Below, piece after piece: positions 4,065 through 5,359 of a DNA stretch of 5,359 nucleotides. A model generated the notes under the pieces. That model saw only the letters and a list, made by a program, of their open reading frames with translations. It was not told where the DNA came from and made no database searches. The translations under genes and the position numbers were made by a program. The stretch's first letter is position 1. Every line of letters begins with the position of its first letter. The DNA is from Propionibacteriaceae bacterium (GTDB lineage Bacteria > Actinomycetota > Actinomycetes > Propionibacteriales > Propionibacteriaceae): contig PMBM01000084.1 of assembly GCA_003153855.1 (NCBI GenBank), positions 9,151 through 14,509 on the forward strand. The letters run 5' to 3'.

Positions 4065-5359
4065 ATGACTGATCCGCGCCCTCTCGTGCAGACCACTTCC
4101 GGCAACGTCCTCGGCATCTGGCGCGGCCCGTCGGCGGCGTTCTACGGGATCCCGTTCGCGCAGGCACCGGTCGGTGAGCTGAGGTTTGCGGCGCCCGTAC
4201 CGGCTCGTCCGTGGGACGGCGCCCTGGACGCCTCAGCCCCCGGCGCAACACCGCAGCGGCGGCCGTTCGGGCCGGTCACCACGATTCCCGAGCCCAGCTT
4301 CCCCGGCGACTCGACGCTGAACGCCAACGTGTTCACGCCCGTGCCCGGCGACACCCGCGCGCACCTCCCCGTACTGGTCTGGATCCACGGCGGCGGGTTC
4401 TTCGCGGGGTCGCCGTCGAGCCCGTGGTACGACGGCAGCCCGTACAACCGGGACGGCATCGTGACCGTCTCCCTCTCGTACCGGCTCGGCTTCGACGGCT
4501 TCGGCTGGATCGAGGGCGCGCCGTCCAACCGCGGCGTACGCGACTGGATCCTCGGCCTCGAGTGGGTGCGCGACAACATCGCGGCGTTCGGCGGCGACCC
4601 CTCGCGGGTCACGATCGCCGGGCAGTCCGCTGGGGGTACGGCCGTCATGGCGCTGCTCTCCTCGCCGGCCGCACAGGGCCTGTTCGCACGCGTCATCGCC
4701 CACTCCGGCGCCGGGCTGTCGCAGAGCCTCGAGGGGGCCGAACGCATCGGCCGCGAGCTCGCGGCCACCGTCGGCGTCGAGCCCACGGTCGCCGGCTGGT
4801 CAACGCTGAGCGAGGACGAGATCCTCGATGCGCAGACCGCATACATGGCGCCGGGCGGCCCGCCGCCGGCCAGCGCTGCCGAATACGTGGCCACGACGCT
4901 CGCCAACCGCGGGGTTCGGCTCCCGTTCGTACCGGCCGTCGGCGACGACCTGCTCCCGCTGGGCGTCGTCGACGCGATCCGACGTGGCGTCGGCGCCGAC
5001 AAGGACCTGCTCAGCGGCACCGTCGCGCACGAGTTCACGATGGGCACCTTGGCTTTCGCCGAGCAGTGGGCCGGTACGGACCCGGCGGCCGCTCTCACCG
5101 AGGGCGGACTGCCCGCCGAGGTGGCCCAGGCGTACGTCGCGGCACACCCGGAGTTGCCGTCAGCCGCCCTGAAGGTCGGCCAGCTGGGTACGGACCTCAG
5201 CTTCCGCATCCCGACGCTGAACTGGTCCGACGCGCGGGCGGACAGGACGTGGACGTACGACTTCCGGTGGGCCAGCCCGGCCCTCGGGCTGGCCTTCCAC
5301 TGCCTCGAGCTGCCGTTCGCCTGGGACTGCCTCGGCGCCGAGGGCGTCACCGACGTCGC
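4065..5359 (+). CDS. Type-B carboxylesterase, 3' end cut by window edge
   Basis: Serine hydrolase of the carboxylesterase/para-nitrobenzyl esterase family (alpha/beta fold), cleaving carboxylic esters; the natural substrate cannot be inferred. The frame stays open to the edge, giving 431 residues of a protein usually about 480-550 long. It opens with VQTTSGNVLGI and AFYGIPFAQAPVGELRF, the classic N-terminal block. The oxyanion hole is WIHGGGF (106-112), the nucleophile elbow GQSAGG gives S188, GTVAHEF supplies the acid E323, and AFHCLELPF gives H412, so the triad is complete. The ATG at 4065 fits the family start best; upstream in-frame ATGs at 3948 and 3843 would add 39 or 74 low-complexity residues. 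No signal peptide is seen, so a cytoplasmic location is likely. The Shine-Dalgarno is poor; AATGAT 6 nt upstream hints at a leaderless message. It is divergent from the toxin operon with no evident functional link. Confidence 0.93.
   Translation, partial: MTDPRPLVQTTSGNVLGIWRGPSAAFYGIPFAQAPVGELRFAAPVPARPWDGALDASAPGATPQRRPFGPVTTIPEPSFPGDSTLNANVFTPVPGDTRAHLPVLVWIHGGGFFAGSPSSPWYDGSPYNRDGIVTVSLSYRLGFDGFGWIEGAPSNRGVRDWILGLEWVRDNIAAFGGDPSRVTIAGQSAGGTAVMALLSSPAAQGLFARVIAHSGAGLSQSLEGAERIGRELAATVGVEPTVAGWSTLSEDEILDAQTAYMAPGGPPPASAAEYVATTLANRGVRLPFVPAVGDDLLPLGVVDAIRRGVGADKDLLSGTVAHEFTMGTLAFAEQWAGTDPAAALTEGGLPAEVAQAYVAAHPELPSAALKVGQLGTDLSFRIPTLNWSDARADRTWTYDFRWASPALGLAFHCLELPFAWDCLGAEGVTDV

Noticed and set aside
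3868..4251. Minus-strand open frame of 127 codons in the divergent gap
   Set aside because: It overlaps the 5' end of the esterase antisense, is Arg/Pro-rich and has no domain.
4142..5350. Minus-strand open frame of 402 codons
   Set aside because: Antisense to the carboxylesterase with its complete catalytic triad. The translation is Ser/Pro/Arg-rich low complexity with no motif.

Overview
The window is high-GC DNA (about 75% G+C in the esterase by hand count) with actinomycete-style genes. These include type VII secretion (T7SS) type substrate proteins, a YbaB-like partner, overlapping start/stop codons and GTG starts. I cannot name a genus. It holds eight protein genes. Seven are on the minus strand and one, at the right edge, is on the plus strand. 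No tRNA, rRNA, CRISPR array or insertion sequence was seen.

Left part (1-1543, minus strand): a zinc-independent NAD(P)H:quinone oxidoreductase of the MDR superfamily, followed with a 4-base GTGA overlap by a GH20 beta-N-acetylhexosaminidase that runs off the left edge. The quinone oxidoreductase gene has a TAGGCT box exactly 6 nt before its ATG, which suggests a leaderless transcript.

Centre (1629-3744, minus strand): the most interesting part, a compact five-gene unit that reads as a T7SS-type polymorphic toxin and its immunity gene. In transcription order it encodes a YbaB/EbfC-like protein, a small EspC/WXG100-like helical protein with a YxxxE export-type motif, a CpnT-N-terminal-like (WXG100_2) helical protein, a small YwqJ-like deaminase toxin domain with CxE and PCxxC zinc motifs, and a SUKH-3 immunity protein. 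Genes overlap or lie 1-2 bases apart, so they are almost certainly co-translated. The delivery domain and the toxin domain, usually one polypeptide in such systems, are separate reading frames here, joined by TGA-G-ATG. The toxin/immunity junction is visibly poorer in G+C (about 51% at 2041-2160).

Right part: a 320-bp divergent intergenic region (3745-4064) with a perfect 7-bp inverted repeat, a TTATGCACA element and a strong Shine-Dalgarno for the toxin operon. It is followed by a plus-strand type-B carboxylesterase (4065 to the right edge) with its whole catalytic triad visible.

The flanking metabolic genes show no functional link to the toxin unit, which looks like an accessory cassette between housekeeping-type genes.
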